Part shown: piece by piece, positions 63,963-64,000 of the stretch
Numbering within the stretch: the stretch's first letter is position 1
How the letters are laid out: each line of letters opens with the position of its first letter
Source of the DNA: Thecaphora thlaspeos
Taxonomy: Eukaryota; Basidiomycota; Ustilaginomycetes; Urocystidales; Glomosporiaceae
Assembly: GCA_900291925.1 (NCBI GenBank)
Contig: UWYS01000022.1
Coordinates: 1-64,000, forward strand
DNA: 64,000 nucleotides
Direction of reading: 5' to 3'
Position numbers and translations under genes: made by a program
The notes under the pieces: generated by a model
The model's database searches: none
The model's input: the letters and a program-made list of their open reading frames with translations, nothing else
What the model was told of the DNA's origin: nothing

Positions 63963-63986
63963 TTGCTGCAGGTTTGGCTGGTACAT
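61194..63986 (-). CDS. LIM-binding (LDB/PtaB/Adn1-like) transcription cofactor with polyglutamine N-terminus
   Basis: Three exons: 63986-61935, 61826-61757 and 61648-61194. Introns are 108 nt each (GTGAGC and GTGGGT donors); 2577 nt, 858 aa. The start MYQPNLQQQ is followed by about 30 Gln, then further Gln/His/Pro/Gly-rich sequence to about residue 340. The LDB domain reads RLVQYSEGL, RNEVEYWRAFVDEFFVPSGIFRLLLW, VLPRYFYTSSVSGVRSSQLSL and WQVQMTGLLRAHF. The splice join gives YGICLRAMRCLE-ITESVCQLRDLINVS, a C-terminal block of the fungal PtaB/Adn1/Mfg1 group. The tail is Gln/Asn/Ser-rich and ends with an NLS-like SPAKRQR. In other fungi such proteins pair with a LisH partner (Flo8/SomA) to control adhesion and filamentation; that role is inferred here. 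Confidence 0.87.
63879..63968. repeat. (TTGCTG)n repeat encoding polyglutamine
   Basis: About 15 units of TTGCTG on the plus strand read as CAG-CAA pairs in the LDB-like gene. The tract is likely length-polymorphic. Confidence 0.93.
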
Positions 63987-64000
63987 GGCGGTAGAGGGGC

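Noticed and set aside
1..64000. Transposons, CRISPR arrays, viral or toxin genes
   Set aside because: No transposase, reverse transcriptase, integrase, long terminal repeat, spacer-repeat pattern or viral domain seen in any frame.

Overview
The window is one end of a GC-rich fungal chromosome. It opens with about 35 copies of CCCTAA (positions 1-213), so base 1 is at or near the physical telomere. The rest carries 18 recognisable or supportable protein-coding genes and one tRNA. Long open reading frames, small introns (65-167 nt, mostly GTRNGT donors with CTRAC-like branch sites), long low-complexity protein insertions and the gene families present all point to a basidiomycete. A smut-type or yeast-like Ustilaginomycotina relative is my best guess; that placement is inference and I cannot name a species. 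I see no transposon, CRISPR array, rRNA or virus-like element.

Layout. 0-5 kb: telomere, then the cross-link repair nuclease PSO2/SNM1 transcribed toward the telomere and stopping only 194 bp from it, then an NmrA-like NAD(P)-binding protein. 7-16.7 kb: a class IV aminotransferase (ADC-lyase-like) ending in a CaaX box, an RTA1-family membrane protein, an ABHD4/5/Cld1-type hydrolase and pantothenate kinase. 18-26 kb: the polyphosphate polymerase VTC4 and a large secreted Ala/Asp-rich protein. 27.7-34.2 kb: two ribosome-biogenesis genes, SDA1 and DBP7, divergent from a shared 703-bp promoter that holds two inverted RRPE-like A/T motifs. 34.6-38.7 kb: one six-exon gene that joins a complete ALG3 mannosyltransferase to a complete GAA1 GPI-transamidase subunit in one frame. 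38.9-41 kb: an intron-containing tRNA-Val(AAC) abutting a 9-bp minisatellite, then a secreted lysozyme/lytic-transglycosylase-like protein. 43.3-49.7 kb: a Mn-type CDF transporter and a myotubularin phosphatase. 50.9-64 kb: kinesin-3 (Unc104/KIF1A), TAF4, GOT1 and an LDB/PtaB-type transcription cofactor with a polyglutamine N-terminus.

There is no operon-like organisation; most genes are housekeeping. Functional groupings are ribosome assembly (SDA1, DBP7), ER glycan/GPI biology (ALG3-GAA1), membrane traffic (GOT1, myotubularin, Unc104), phosphate and metal handling (VTC4, CDF) and transcription (TAF4, LDB-like). The most unusual object is the ALG3-GAA1 fusion. Secondary points of interest are the farnesylation motif on a PLP-fold enzyme, a secreted SLT-domain protein in a fungus, and a repair nuclease gene immediately beside the telomere. 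Gene models with introns were built by eye from splice signals, and each was checked to keep the frame and a total length divisible by three.
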